The notes below the pieces were generated by a model, which was not told where the DNA came from, ran no database searches, and saw only the letters and a program-made list of their open reading frames with translations. From RBG-13-68-16 sp041494245 (GTDB lineage Bacteria > Acidobacteriota > Thermoanaerobaculia > Thermoanaerobaculales > Thermoanaerobaculaceae), in assembly GCA_041494245.1 (NCBI GenBank), contig JBGQAK010000001.1, positions 288,913 to 352,912 of the forward strand: a stretch of DNA of 64,000 nt, read 5' to 3'. The position numbers and the translations under genes were made by a program. Positions 25,582 through 35,073 of this stretch are shown in pieces (the stretch's first letter is position 1; every line of letters starts with the position of its first letter).

Positions 25582-27459
25582 GTGAACGCAATTCCCGAGG
25601 CCATTGCAATCGCCGCGGACAAGGAGGGCACCCTTCAAGCGGCCGCGCCGACGCCTCCCGCGTGGGGCTCGAACGGACGTCGGCTGATGCTCCTGGCTGT
25701 CGGGGCCGAGTGCTCCCGTGCCCTGAAGCGTGGAGTCCTCGAGGCCGAGGGGTTCCAGGTCACCATCGCGGCCTCCGCGCAGGACGCCCTCACCCTGGTC
25801 GAAACGGCTATCCCCTCGGTGATCCTTGTGAGCGCCGGGTCGGCGGACCATGACGGCACGGAGCTGCTCTGCAGCGTCCGCAGGCTAAGGGCGGCGGCGC
25901 GCCGGCTTCCCCTGCTTGCCCTCTGCCACAGAACCGCCCAGGCGACGGCGGTCCTCGAAGCCGGGGCGACCGACATCATCTGCCAACCCGTGGATTGGCA
26001 GGTCGTGGCGCGCCGCGTCGCCTTGCTCGCGAGAGTCTTTACCCTGCAGTCCGAGCTCCGCGACACGGAGATGAGGCTGGCCAAGGTCGAGACCCTGGCT
26101 CACGAGGTCTGCCGTCAGATGCAGTTCCAGGCCATGACCGACACTCTGACCGAGCTGCCGAACCGCGCGATGTTCAGCCAGCTACTTGCCTCGGCTCTCG
26201 CGGCGGCCCGCCAGCGCGGCGCGCACGTTGCGGTCATGTTCTTCGACATGGACCGCTTCAAGGGGATCAACGAGGCGTTGGGGCGCAGGGGGGGGAACGA
26301 GGTCCTGAAAGAGGTCGGCGCACGGCTCGCCGAGTGCGTGCGGGACAACGGGGCGATATTCCGCGGAGACGCGGGTTTGGTGACCGCCACCGTCGCCCGG
26401 CTGAGCGGGGACGAGTTCACCCTGACGCTTGCCAACGTGCGCGGGGCCGATGCCGTGGCCGGTGTTGCGGAGAGGGCGCTCTCGGCGCTTTCGGAAGCCT
26501 TTATTGTTGGCGGCGAAGAGGTCTTCCTGTCGGCAAGCATGGGGATTGCGCTGGCTCCCGGGGACGGCGAAGACGAGGAGACGTTGCTGCAGCACGCGGA
26601 AGAGGCGATGTACGAGGTCAAGCACCATGGTGGAGGTGCTTTCCGTTTTTTCAACCAGAACCACATTCGACGCGCGACCGACTCGAAGATTCTGCTTGAC
26701 CGGATGCTACGCCGCGCGTTCAGGGAGCGTGAGCTCGAAATCCATTACCAACCTGTGGTCGATACCGGGACAGGAAAGGTGAAGGGCGCCGAAGCCCTGT
26801 TGCGGTGGAACAGCCCGGAGCTGGGCTGGGTCTCGCCATCGGAGTTCATCCCGATCGCCGAGGAAAACGGTCTGATCGTGGCAATCGGCGAGTGGGTGCT
26901 GCGGGAGGCCTGCGGTCAGCTACGCTCGTGGCTCGATCAGGGCCTCCCCGCGATACGAATGTGCGTGAACCTGTCGAAGTGTCAGCTGCAGCGCGAGGAC
27001 TTTCCGGCCGTGGTTGGCCGGGTGATCGAGGAGACCCACCTGCCCCCCGATTTGGTCGAGCTCGAGCTCTCCGAACGAGGCGCGCTCACGAGCGAACCCG
27101 AGGTCCTCGAAAGGCTGAGCGAGTTGGATGCACTGGGCGTCCGCCTCGCGCTGGACGATTTCGGCACAGGGCACGCCGCAATCGCATGCCTCAAAAGCCT
27201 GCCGCTCGACGTCTTGAAGATCGACCGCTCCTACGTGGCCAGCATCACCACCGGCAATGAGGACGCGGTCATCACGGCTGCCACCATCGCGATGGCGCAC
27301 CACCTCCAACTGGAGGTCGTGGCCGAAGGCGTCGAGTCGGAGGAACAGAAGGGTTACCTCCTCAAGCTCGGCTGTGACGGGTTCCAGGGTTTCGTGTTCT
27401 CCCCCGCGCTCCCGCCGGACGATTTCCGCCGCCTAGTGGTGAGAGACTTCCCGCTATAA
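25582..27459 (+). CDS. pseudo-receiver / GGDEF / EAL c-di-GMP signalling protein
   Basis: A 625-residue cytoplasmic protein starting at GTG 25582. Residues ~30-150 have a CheY-like fold, but the phosphoacceptor region reads PSVILVSAGSADHDG: the Asp is replaced. The usual Lys-Pro is Gln-Pro (CQPVDW), so it should not be phosphorylated. A coiled linker leads to a GGDEF domain with FFDMDRFKGINEALG and active-site RLSGDEF (first Gly to Ser, tolerated in some active cyclases) and no RxxD inhibitory site. The EAL domain has EALLRWNSPELGWVSPSEFI, the metal motif DDFGTGHAAIACLKSLPLD (His in place of the usual Tyr) and VVAEGVESEEQ, so phosphodiesterase activity is plausible. It follows the subtilase gene closely. 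Confidence 0.9.
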   Translation: MNAIPEAIAIAADKEGTLQAAAPTPPAWGSNGRRLMLLAVGAECSRALKRGVLEAEGFQVTIAASAQDALTLVETAIPSVILVSAGSADHDGTELLCSVRRLRAAARRLPLLALCHRTAQATAVLEAGATDIICQPVDWQVVARRVALLARVFTLQSELRDTEMRLAKVETLAHEVCRQMQFQAMTDTLTELPNRAMFSQLLASALAAARQRGAHVAVMFFDMDRFKGINEALGRRGGNEVLKEVGARLAECVRDNGAIFRGDAGLVTATVARLSGDEFTLTLANVRGADAVAGVAERALSALSEAFIVGGEEVFLSASMGIALAPGDGEDEETLLQHAEEAMYEVKHHGGGAFRFFNQNHIRRATDSKILLDRMLRRAFRERELEIHYQPVVDTGTGKVKGAEALLRWNSPELGWVSPSEFIPIAEENGLIVAIGEWVLREACGQLRSWLDQGLPAIRMCVNLSKCQLQREDFPAVVGRVIEETHLPPDLVELELSERGALTSEPEVLERLSELDALGVRLALDDFGTGHAAIACLKSLPLDVLKIDRSYVASITTGNEDAVITAATIAMAHHLQLEVVAEGVESEEQKGYLLKLGCDGFQGFVFSPALPPDDFRRLVVRDFPL

Positions 27460-27576
27460 TGCAAAGGAAGTTCGGGTGTGCGGTAGTTCGTTCGGTGCGG
27501 GCGCGATGAGGAGGCTGAGAAGACGGGTCGGCTGAAAGCTCCGCTCGCGGCGCTGGGCCTGGCAACGCTGGCCGCT

Positions 27577-30500
27577 GTGTGTCAGGTGCGCCCTGCGTCG
27601 GCGAGCGGCCGGCCGATCCGGTTCGACCGGATCACGCCTGACCAGGGACTTTCGCAGAACACCGTGATGTGCATCTTCCAGGACAGCCGGGGCTTCATGT
27701 GGTTCGGTACCGAGGACGGGCTGAACCGGTACGACGGTGCCGCGTTCACCGTCTACCGGAACGATCCGTCCGACCTGACGAGCCTCCCTGCCAACTTCGT
27801 CTCGGACATTGCCGAGGATGCAGCCGGCAATCTGTGGATCGGCACGCAGGGTGGCGGTCTTGCCCGCTGGGAGCGCAAAACCGATCGCTTTCACGCCTAC
27901 AGGCACAGGCGCGACGACGATCGGGGCATTTCGAGTGACCAGGTGCAGGCCGTCCTCGTGGATGATAGGGGCATGGTTTGGATCGGAACAAGAGACAGCG
28001 GCCTCGACGAGTTCGAGCCGGCCACAGGGTCGTTCCAGCACTACAGGCACGACCCGAATAGCGCCACGACGATCAGCGATGGCGTAATCCAGTCGATCTA
28101 CCGGGACGCCGCCGGTGCGCTGTGGGTCGGCACGGACGGCGGGCTCAACCGGCTCGATATCAAGCGTGGCCTCTTCACGCGCGTCGTCCACGATCCCTCC
28201 GACCGGACGAGCCTGAGCGACAACCGGGTGCGCACGATCGTCGAGGACCATGGAGGTCTGATCTGGGTCGCAACGTTCGGCGGCGGGCTCAACTGCCTCG
28301 ACCCCAGGAGCATGAAATTCATCCGTTACGCCAACACCCCGAGCGACCCGGGAAGTTTGAGCCACAACCGGGTCCGTGCCGTCCTGGAGGACAACCGTGG
28401 CAGGCTTTGGGTTGGCACGAGCAAGGGTCTTGATCTCCTCGACCGCCAGCGCGGGACCTTTTTCAGGTACACGCACGACGCGTCCAACGTCACAAGCCTT
28501 GGCGACGACGACGTCATGTCGCTGTTTCAGGACCGTGGGGGGGTCCTATGGGTCGGGACTCGCTTCGGGGGCCTGTCCAAGTGGAACCCGGTCACCTGGT
28601 CGTTCGGCCACTACACCCGCGAGCAGAACGACCCGGTGGGGTTGAACAGCAACAGGGTGTCGGCTTTCAGCGAGGACGCGATGGGGAAGCTTTGGGTTGG
28701 CACCTTCGGTGGCGGGCTGAACGTCCTCGACCGCAGCCGCGGGACCGTCGCCCACTTCGTGCACGACGCAACGCGGCCCAACAGCCTCAGCGACGACCGG
28801 GTGATTTGCCTGTTGCGCGACGGCCACGGCGATATCTGGGTCGGCACCCTTGATGGCGGCCTGAACCGCCTCGACCCCGCGACCGGTCGGTTCAAGGTCT
28901 ACCGGCACGACCCGGCAAGGTCCCGGAGCATTGGGGCGAACGGCATCATGTCGCTTTTCCAAGACAGCGAGGGCACCCTGTGGGCGGGGACGTTTGGCGG
29001 GGGGCTCAACCGCTATGTGCCGGCCACGGATTCTTTCGTGCGCTTTCAGAACGACCCGGCTAGCCCAAACAGCATCGGTAGCAACAGGGTGACGTGCATG
29101 GTCGAGGACCAGGCGGGCATGATGTGGGTCGGGACCGAAGGTGGGGGGTTGAACCTATTCGATCGGCGGACAGGAACCTGCGTCCGTCTCACCCACGACC
29201 CCGATCAGCCAGCGAGCCTCTCCAACGACTCCGTGATCTCGCTGTACCTCGACCACTCCGGCCACGTGTGGGCGGGGACGACAGGCAGCGGGCTCGACAC
29301 CCTTGAGGGGTGGGACAGGGACGGCGGGAAACCGAGGTTCGCGCACTTCACGAAGCGCGATGGGCTCCCGAACGACTGGATCTACGCGATCCTTCCCGAC
29401 GACAGCGGGCACCTGTGGCTTTCCACCAACAACGGCCTGTCCTGCTTCGACCCCAAGACCCGGCGCTTCAAGAACTACAGCGCGAGCCACGGCCTCCAGG
29501 CGAACGAGTTCAACTTCGGGGCCGCCTACCGCAGTCCGCGTGGAGAGCTCTTCTTCGGCGGGGTCAACGGCTTCAACGGCTTCTTCGCGGAGCGCCTGGA
29601 GAGCAACGCCCACGTCCCGCCGGTCGTGCTCACGTCGTTCCTGAAGCTCAACAAGCCGGTCCGCTCGGATGTGGCGGTGCCTGAGCTCAGGGACATCGAG
29701 CTGTCCCACCGCGACTACGTCGTCACGTTCGAGTTCGCGGCGCTCGACTACGCCGCTCCCGAGAGCAACCAGTACGCCTACAAGCTCGAGGGCCTCGCCC
29801 CCGACTGGATTGACATCGGGGGCGTCCATCGCGTGACGTACACGAACCTGGCTCCCGGCGCGTACGTCCTGCGGGTCAAGGCGGCAAACAACGACCGCGT
29901 GTGGAACAACGAAGGCCTTTCGGTCGCGGTGCGGGTCGTGCCCCCGCCCTGGAAGACCTGGTGGGCCTACAGCCTGTACGTCCTCGCCCTGGGTGGCCTC
30001 GTCTTTGCCGTCATCAGGACCGAGCGTGCCAAGCTCAGGCGCAAGGTCGAGCACGCGAAGATGCTGGAGGAGGAGGTCAAGGCGCGAACCCGGGAGATCG
30101 CGGAACGCAACGCCCAGCTGGAGGACCTGAACAGGAAGCTCACGGAGGCCAGCGTGACGGACTCGCTGACCGGCCTGCGGAACCGGCGTTTCCTCTTCGA
30201 ACACGTCGGCAAGGACATCGCACTCGTCCGGCGCATGCGCGAGGCGTTCGTGCGCGACGTGCAGCCGGCCGAGCCTGTCTTCGCCTTCCTGATGGTGGAC
30301 CTCGACGACTTTAAACCGGTCAACGACAGATTCGGGCACGACGCCGGCGACAAGGTCCTGATCGAAGTCACGCGCCTGTTTCAGGAAACCTGTCGCGAGT
30401 CGGACGAGATCATCCGATGGGGCGGGGACGAGTTCCTCGTCGTGGCGCGGGAGAGCGAGCGTGATGGCGCGGAGCAACTGGCCGAGCGGATGCGCAGCGC

Positions 30501-30822
30501 CCTGGCGGCACACTCCTTTGACCTAGCGAGCGGGCAGGTGGTCCGGACGACGTGCACCATCGGGTTCGCCCACTACCCCTTCATCGGCCAGCAGCCGCAC
30601 CTGTTCTCCTGGGAGCAGGTGTTGCTCATCGCCGACCGTGCCCTGCGGATCGCGAAGAACACCTCACGCAACGCGTGGCTCGGTTTCGTCGCCACCCCGG
30701 AGAGTTCTTCGGCTCCTCTGCTCTTCAGCTTGATCCTGGAGCGCCCCGAACAGCTGGTGGAAGAGGGAAAGCTGGCCGTCGTGACCTCGGTCGCGCCGGA
30801 CCGGTCGTTGAGCTGGCGTTGA
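27577..30822 (+). CDS. 14-blade two-component-type propeller sensor fused to a GGDEF diguanylate cyclase
   Basis: About 1081 residues. Residues 15-690 contain fourteen Reg_prop-type blades, recognisable by repeated xWVGTxxGGLNRx cores such as MWFGTEDGLNRY and LWVGTFGGGLNVL. This is the two seven-bladed propellers of hybrid two-component sensors. A Y_Y_Y domain follows (YTNLAPGAYVLRVKAANND), then one TM helix (WWAYSLYVLALGGLVFAVI), a coiled coil, and GGDEF with IIRWGGDEFLVVA and an RxxD site (RESD) five residues upstream. It would sense a periplasmic ligand, probably a glycan, and make c-di-GMP with product inhibition. The N-terminus is uncertain: in-frame upstream codons encode a signal-peptide core (LKAPLAALGLATLAA) but have no ATG/GTG/TTG start, and the ATG at 27506 is in another frame. 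Confidence 0.87.
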   Translation: MCQVRPASASGRPIRFDRITPDQGLSQNTVMCIFQDSRGFMWFGTEDGLNRYDGAAFTVYRNDPSDLTSLPANFVSDIAEDAAGNLWIGTQGGGLARWERKTDRFHAYRHRRDDDRGISSDQVQAVLVDDRGMVWIGTRDSGLDEFEPATGSFQHYRHDPNSATTISDGVIQSIYRDAAGALWVGTDGGLNRLDIKRGLFTRVVHDPSDRTSLSDNRVRTIVEDHGGLIWVATFGGGLNCLDPRSMKFIRYANTPSDPGSLSHNRVRAVLEDNRGRLWVGTSKGLDLLDRQRGTFFRYTHDASNVTSLGDDDVMSLFQDRGGVLWVGTRFGGLSKWNPVTWSFGHYTREQNDPVGLNSNRVSAFSEDAMGKLWVGTFGGGLNVLDRSRGTVAHFVHDATRPNSLSDDRVICLLRDGHGDIWVGTLDGGLNRLDPATGRFKVYRHDPARSRSIGANGIMSLFQDSEGTLWAGTFGGGLNRYVPATDSFVRFQNDPASPNSIGSNRVTCMVEDQAGMMWVGTEGGGLNLFDRRTGTCVRLTHDPDQPASLSNDSVISLYLDHSGHVWAGTTGSGLDTLEGWDRDGGKPRFAHFTKRDGLPNDWIYAILPDDSGHLWLSTNNGLSCFDPKTRRFKNYSASHGLQANEFNFGAAYRSPRGELFFGGVNGFNGFFAERLESNAHVPPVVLTSFLKLNKPVRSDVAVPELRDIELSHRDYVVTFEFAALDYAAPESNQYAYKLEGLAPDWIDIGGVHRVTYTNLAPGAYVLRVKAANNDRVWNNEGLSVAVRVVPPPWKTWWAYSLYVLALGGLVFAVIRTERAKLRRKVEHAKMLEEEVKARTREIAERNAQLEDLNRKLTEASVTDSLTGLRNRRFLFEHVGKDIALVRRMREAFVRDVQPAEPVFAFLMVDLDDFKPVNDRFGHDAGDKVLIEVTRLFQETCRESDEIIRWGGDEFLVVARESERDGAEQLAERMRSALAAHSFDLASGQVVRTTCTIGFAHYPFIGQQPHLFSWEQVLLIADRALRIAKNTSRNAWLGFVATPESSSAPLLFSLILERPEQLVEEGKLAVVTSVAPDRSLSWR

Positions 30823-30851
30823 GAGGCGCGAGGGGGTTTGAACAGGAGCGC

Positions 30852-32861
30852 ATGAGAAACGCCCGCCGGCTGCGGGTAGGACGGCTCGCCATTGGCGCCA
30901 GCCTCGCGGTTGGCGCGCTCGTTTCGCTCCTCCTGTTTTCTCGCGAGGTTCGCCGGAGCGGCGTGCCTGCGGCCGCGGTTGCGCTCTCGGGTCTTGCCGT
31001 CGTGGCTGCGCTCTGGGGTGTCCGGGACAGCCGCCTCCGCAAGCAGCTCGCCCAAACGCTGGCCTCCCTGGAGAGTATCGAGACCGAGCTGAAGGCCGGC
31101 GAGCAGAGGTACCGCGCACTGGTGGAAAACCTGCACGACGTGGTCTGCGAGGTCGATCCCGCGGGCACGTTCCTCTACTTGAGCCCGAACTTTCGAGAAG
31201 TCATGGGTCATGACCCCCTTGCATGGGTAGGCCGAAACCTGGCCGAGATCATCCACCCGAACGATGTTGACAGGGCAATGACGGCCCTGCGCGACGGCAC
31301 CGCCCTGATCGGGGGCCGTGTCGCCCTCCGTTTCCGGCATGCGGACGGCCACTGGGGCTGGCTGGAGGCCTATGCGGGGCAGTGCCGCACCGTGAGCCCG
31401 AAGGCCCGCACGGTGGTCATATGCCGTGACGTCACCGAGCTCAGGCGGGCGAACGAGGAGCTGCGGCGCTCCGAGCACAACTACCGCGGGCTGTTCGAGC
31501 ACGCCCTCGATCCGATCGTGGTGTTCAGACCGGAAGACCAGGTGGTGCTTGATGTGAACCGGCGGGCGTGCGAGGTCTACGGCTTCGACCGGTCGGAGTT
31601 CTTCGGGATGTCGCTCGAATCCATCTCGACCGACACCCCGCGCGTAAAGGAACACATCACGATGACGCTCGTCAAGGGCGAGGACTACTTCTTCGAGACG
31701 GTCCAGAGGCGGCGCGACGGGAGCGAGATCGTCGTCGAGGCGAGCGCCTCCGTCGTGGACTACAACGGCGAGCTGGCGATTCTCAGCATCATCAGGGACG
31801 TCACCGAGCGCAGGCGGGCCGAGGAGGCGACGCGCCTGCTGCAGCAGGCGGTGGAGCTGGCACCGATCGGGGTGACGCTGTCCGACTCCGCCGGGCGGAT
31901 CATGTACGTCAACCCTGCGCAGGCCAAGATGTACGGCCGCCCCACCGAGGACCTGCGCGGAAAGGTGGTTTCCGAGCTCGCCCCGCCGCAACTGCGCGGC
32001 GAGGAGGGGCCGCGTAACCTGAGCAACTGGAACGGGCGGACGAGGGAGAGCTTGAACGCCCGCGCGGACGGGACGGTGTTTCCGGTTTCCCTTACGTCCA
32101 TCGTGGTGCGGGGCGACTCCGGTGAGCCGGTCGGCGTGGTGGCCATGGCGGAGGACATCACGGAACGGCGGCTGGCGGAGGAGGCACTGCGCAAGTCTCG
32201 CGAGGAGCTGCGCGCGCTGGCGCGACACCTCCAGCGGGTGCGCGAGGAGGAGCGTGCGCGCATCGCCCGCGACATCCACGACGAGCTGGGGCAGGGGCTG
32301 ACGTGCCTGCGCATGGACCTGGCGTGGCTCGGCGGCCACCTGCCGCGCCGGGCCGCGACCGACCTGCTCGGCAAGATCAAGTCGATGACGGCCGTGCTGG
32401 ACGACAACGTCGCAGTCCTGCAGCGGCTCATCAAGGAGCTGAGGCCGCCCCTGCTCGACGACCTCGGGCTCGGCCCGGCGATCGAGTGGCTGACCAAAGA
32501 CTTCGAGGCGCGGACGGGGATCAAGTTCAAGCTGGATATCCGGGAGGGCGACGTGCAGGTCGGCCACGAGATGGCGACCGCGGTGTTCAGGATCGTCCAG
32601 GAAAGCCTCACCAACATCGCGAAGCACTCGGGGGCCACCGCCGGGCGGGTGAGCTTGAAGGTCACCGCCGGCTCGCTGATCCTCGAGGTGAGCGACAATG
32701 GAAAGGGAATCGGCGAGATCGAGGCCGGCGGCCAGGTCTCGTTCGGCCTGGTCGGTATCCGCGAACGGGTAGCCGCGCTCGGCGGCAACGTCATGATCAA
32801 GGGACGGCGCGGCAGCGGGACGGTCGTGGGAGTGGAGATTCCCGTGGGCCGCGAAGGGTAG
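30852..32861 (+). CDS. membrane sensor histidine kinase with three PAS domains (HisKA_3 type)
   Basis: A 669-residue kinase. The start ATG at 30852 follows AGGAG at 30844. Two TM helices lie at the N-terminus (IGASLAVGALVSLLLF and AAAVALSGLAVVAALWG) with almost no periplasmic loop. Three PAS domains follow: ALVENLHDVVCEVDPAGTFL, then LFEHALDPIVVFRPEDQVVL, then LAPIGVTLSDSAGRIMYVNP. The DHp helix ARIARDIHDELGQGLTCLRM carries phosphoacceptor H476. The HATPase domain has VQESLTNIAKHSGA, DNGKGIG and SFGLVGIRERVAALGG. This is a NarX/DesK-class kinase. Its partner is the NarL-type regulator that begins 4 nt after its stop. It sits 29 nt after the propeller-GGDEF gene and may share its transcript. 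Confidence 0.93.
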   Translation: MRNARRLRVGRLAIGASLAVGALVSLLLFSREVRRSGVPAAAVALSGLAVVAALWGVRDSRLRKQLAQTLASLESIETELKAGEQRYRALVENLHDVVCEVDPAGTFLYLSPNFREVMGHDPLAWVGRNLAEIIHPNDVDRAMTALRDGTALIGGRVALRFRHADGHWGWLEAYAGQCRTVSPKARTVVICRDVTELRRANEELRRSEHNYRGLFEHALDPIVVFRPEDQVVLDVNRRACEVYGFDRSEFFGMSLESISTDTPRVKEHITMTLVKGEDYFFETVQRRRDGSEIVVEASASVVDYNGELAILSIIRDVTERRRAEEATRLLQQAVELAPIGVTLSDSAGRIMYVNPAQAKMYGRPTEDLRGKVVSELAPPQLRGEEGPRNLSNWNGRTRESLNARADGTVFPVSLTSIVVRGDSGEPVGVVAMAEDITERRLAEEALRKSREELRALARHLQRVREEERARIARDIHDELGQGLTCLRMDLAWLGGHLPRRAATDLLGKIKSMTAVLDDNVAVLQRLIKELRPPLLDDLGLGPAIEWLTKDFEARTGIKFKLDIREGDVQVGHEMATAVFRIVQESLTNIAKHSGATAGRVSLKVTAGSLILEVSDNGKGIGEIEAGGQVSFGLVGIRERVAALGGNVMIKGRRGSGTVVGVEIPVGREG

Positions 32862-32865
32862 GGTG

Positions 32866-33498
32866 ATGATCAGGGCTCTTCTAGCTGACGACCACCGGCT
32901 CGTGAGGGAGGGGCTGAAGCAGCTCCTGAGCGAGGCCCCCGGCATCGTCGTTGCGGCCGAGGCCGCCAATAGCCAGGAGGTGATGGAAAAAGTCAGGACC
33001 GAGGAGATCGACGTAGTCCTCCTCGACATCTCCATGCCCGGGCGCAGCGGGCTCGAGGTCCTCAAGGAGCTCAAGCGCATCAGGCCGAACCTGCCGGTCC
33101 TGATGGTCACCATGTACCCGGAGAAGGAGTACGCGGTGCGCGCGCTGAAGACGGGCGCCGCTGGCTACCTCACCAAGTCGTGCGCGCCCGACGAGCTGAT
33201 CACCGCGGTGCGCAGGGTCACCTCCGGAGGCCGCTACGTCAGCCCGTCGGTCGCCGAGGTTCTCGCCGTTGAGCTCCAGGAGGGGGTCGAGAAGCCGCGC
33301 CACGAGCTGCTCTCCAACCGCGAGCTGCAGGTGATGCTGATGATCGCGAGGGGCAAGACCGTGGGGGAGATCGCCGTGGACATGTGCCTGTCCGCGAAAA
33401 CGGTGAGCACCTACCGGACGCGCATCCTCGACAAGCTCAAGCTCTCCAACAACGCCGAGATCGCCCGCTACGCGATCAAGGAGGGGCTGGTCGAGTAA
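32866..33498 (+). CDS. NarL/FixJ-family response regulator
   Basis: A 210-residue regulator. The receiver domain is complete: acidic pair D8/D9 (LLADDHRLV), phosphoacceptor D54 (VVLLDISMPGRSG), T82 (MVTMY) and K104 (GYLTKS). The C-terminal LuxR-type HTH reads LLSNRELQVMLMIARGKTVG, then EIAVDMCLSAKTVSTYRTRI and LKLSNNAEIARYAI. The ATG at 32866 is preferred; an in-frame GTG at 32863 is possible. It is coupled to the upstream histidine kinase gene and is almost certainly its cognate DNA-binding output. Its targets are unknown. Confidence 0.95.
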   Translation: MIRALLADDHRLVREGLKQLLSEAPGIVVAAEAANSQEVMEKVRTEEIDVVLLDISMPGRSGLEVLKELKRIRPNLPVLMVTMYPEKEYAVRALKTGAAGYLTKSCAPDELITAVRRVTSGGRYVSPSVAEVLAVELQEGVEKPRHELLSNRELQVMLMIARGKTVGEIAVDMCLSAKTVSTYRTRILDKLKLSNNAEIARYAIKEGLVE

Positions 33499-33568
33499 AT
33501 TGCCCCTCGCCGGCAGAAAACGGGAAGCCGCGCCGATCGGGGCCGGTTCCCACCCCCGTGAGGCACGA

Positions 33569-35035
33569 GTGAGCGTACCGGGCACCAGGGTCCGCGCCTG
33601 CAATCGGAGGGCCGTGAGGCAGGACGGTGCGTACGTCCTCCACTGGATGGTCGTCTTTCGCCGCGCGGGGTGGAACTTCGCCCTCCAGCGCGCGGTGGAG
33701 CACGCACGGGTGCTAAAGAAGCCCCTCGTCGTACTGGAGGCGCTGCGCGCACGCTACCCCTGGGCCTCGGAGCGTCTGCACACCTTCGTGCTCCAGGGGA
33801 TGGCCGACAACGCCCGCGCCTTCGAGGGGAGGCCCGTCACCTACCTGCCCTACGTGGAGGAAGAGGTGGACGCGGGGAAAGGGCTGCTTGCGGCGCTCGC
33901 GGCGCACGCCTGCGTCGTGGTGACCGACGACTTCCCGGGGTTCTTCATCCCGCGCATGCTCGCCGCGGCGGGGCCGCGCCTCCCGGTCCTGTTGGAGACC
34001 GTGGACTCCAACGGGCTGCTGCCGCTCGCCGCCACCGCCCGGGTGTTCCTGACCGCGTTCGCCTTCCGCCGGTTCCTCCAGGCGGTCCTGCCCGTGCACC
34101 TCGAGGAGCCTCCCGAGGAGGACCCGCTGGCCGGGGTGAGGGTGCCGCGCCTAGCCGCGCTGCCGGCGGAATTCCTCGAGCGCTTCCCCCCCGCCCCGCC
34201 CGCACTGCTCGCCGGCGAGCCCCACGCCCTCGCGGCGCTGCCGGTGGACCGCCGCGTCGGGCCGGTTCCGGGAGTGCGGAGGGCAGCACGGCCGCGCGAA
34301 CGTTGTTGAGACAATTTCGCAATGACCGGCTAGCGCGCTAGCCGGAGGACCGTAACCGTCCCTAAGTGGAGGGTACCAGCGGCCTCTCCCCGCACCTGCA
34401 CTTCGGGCACCTCGCGGTCCACGAGGTCTTTGCGGCGATCGCTGGGCACGAGGGGTGGACGCCCGACCGCCTCGCCCCGAAGGCGAGCGGAAGGCGGACG
34501 GGGTGGTGGGGGATGAGCGCTCAGGCCGAGGCGTTCCTGGACCAACTCGTCACCTGGCGTGAACTGGGCTTCAACCTTGCAGCCAAGCGCGAGGACGCGG
34601 AACGGTACGCCTCGCTACCGTCGTGGGCGCTGGCCACGCTGGAGAGGCACGCCGGCGATCCCCGGCCGCAACCTGTACACACCCGAGCAGCTCGAGCACG
34701 CGCAGACCCACGACCCGCTGTGGAACGCGGCCCAGGTGCAGCTCGTGCGCGAGGGGCGGATCCACGGCTACCTCCGCATGCTTTAGGGGAAGAAGATCCT
34801 GGAGTGGTCGCCTTCGCCGGAGCGGGCGCTCGCGGTCACGCTCGAGCTCAACAACCGGTACGCGCTCGACGGCCGCGACCCCAACTCCACCTCGGGGATC
34901 CTCTGGTGCCTCGGCCGCTACGATCGGCCGTGGGGCCCTGAGCGGCCGATCGTAGGCACCGTGCGCACGATGTCCTCGAAGGACACCGCCCGGAAGGTGC
35001 ACGTCGCCGGCTACGTCGCCAGGTATACCCTCTGA
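33569..35035 (+). pseudogene. phrB: class II CPD photolyase, inactivated
   Basis: Pieces of one class II DNA photolyase are readable in order. Frame 2 from GTG 33569 has YVLHWMVVFRRAGWNFALQR and AVEHARVLKKPLVVLEALRA. A 1-nt loss near 34277 moves to frame 1, which carries EGSTAARTLLRQF. Nonsense codons follow at 34339-34341 (TAG in place of the expected Tyr) and 34363-34365 (TAA in place of Glu), then GTSGLSPHLHFGHLAVHEV. A 1-nt gain at 34660-34670 returns to frame 2 (LYTPEQLEHAQTHDPLWNAA), with a further TAG at 34784-34786 where GKKILEWS is normally preceded by Trp. The C-terminus LELNNRYALDGRDPNS to the stop at 35035 is intact. Five independent lesions argue for real decay rather than sequencing error. 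Confidence 0.9.
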
Positions 35036-35073
35036 AGGTATCCTGGCCTCGAGGCCGTGGGCCGGGGGGGACG

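Noticed and set aside
30573..33113. 846-codon minus-strand open frame opposite the histidine kinase
   Set aside because: Shadow of the kinase gene, whose domains and start signals are clear on the plus strand.
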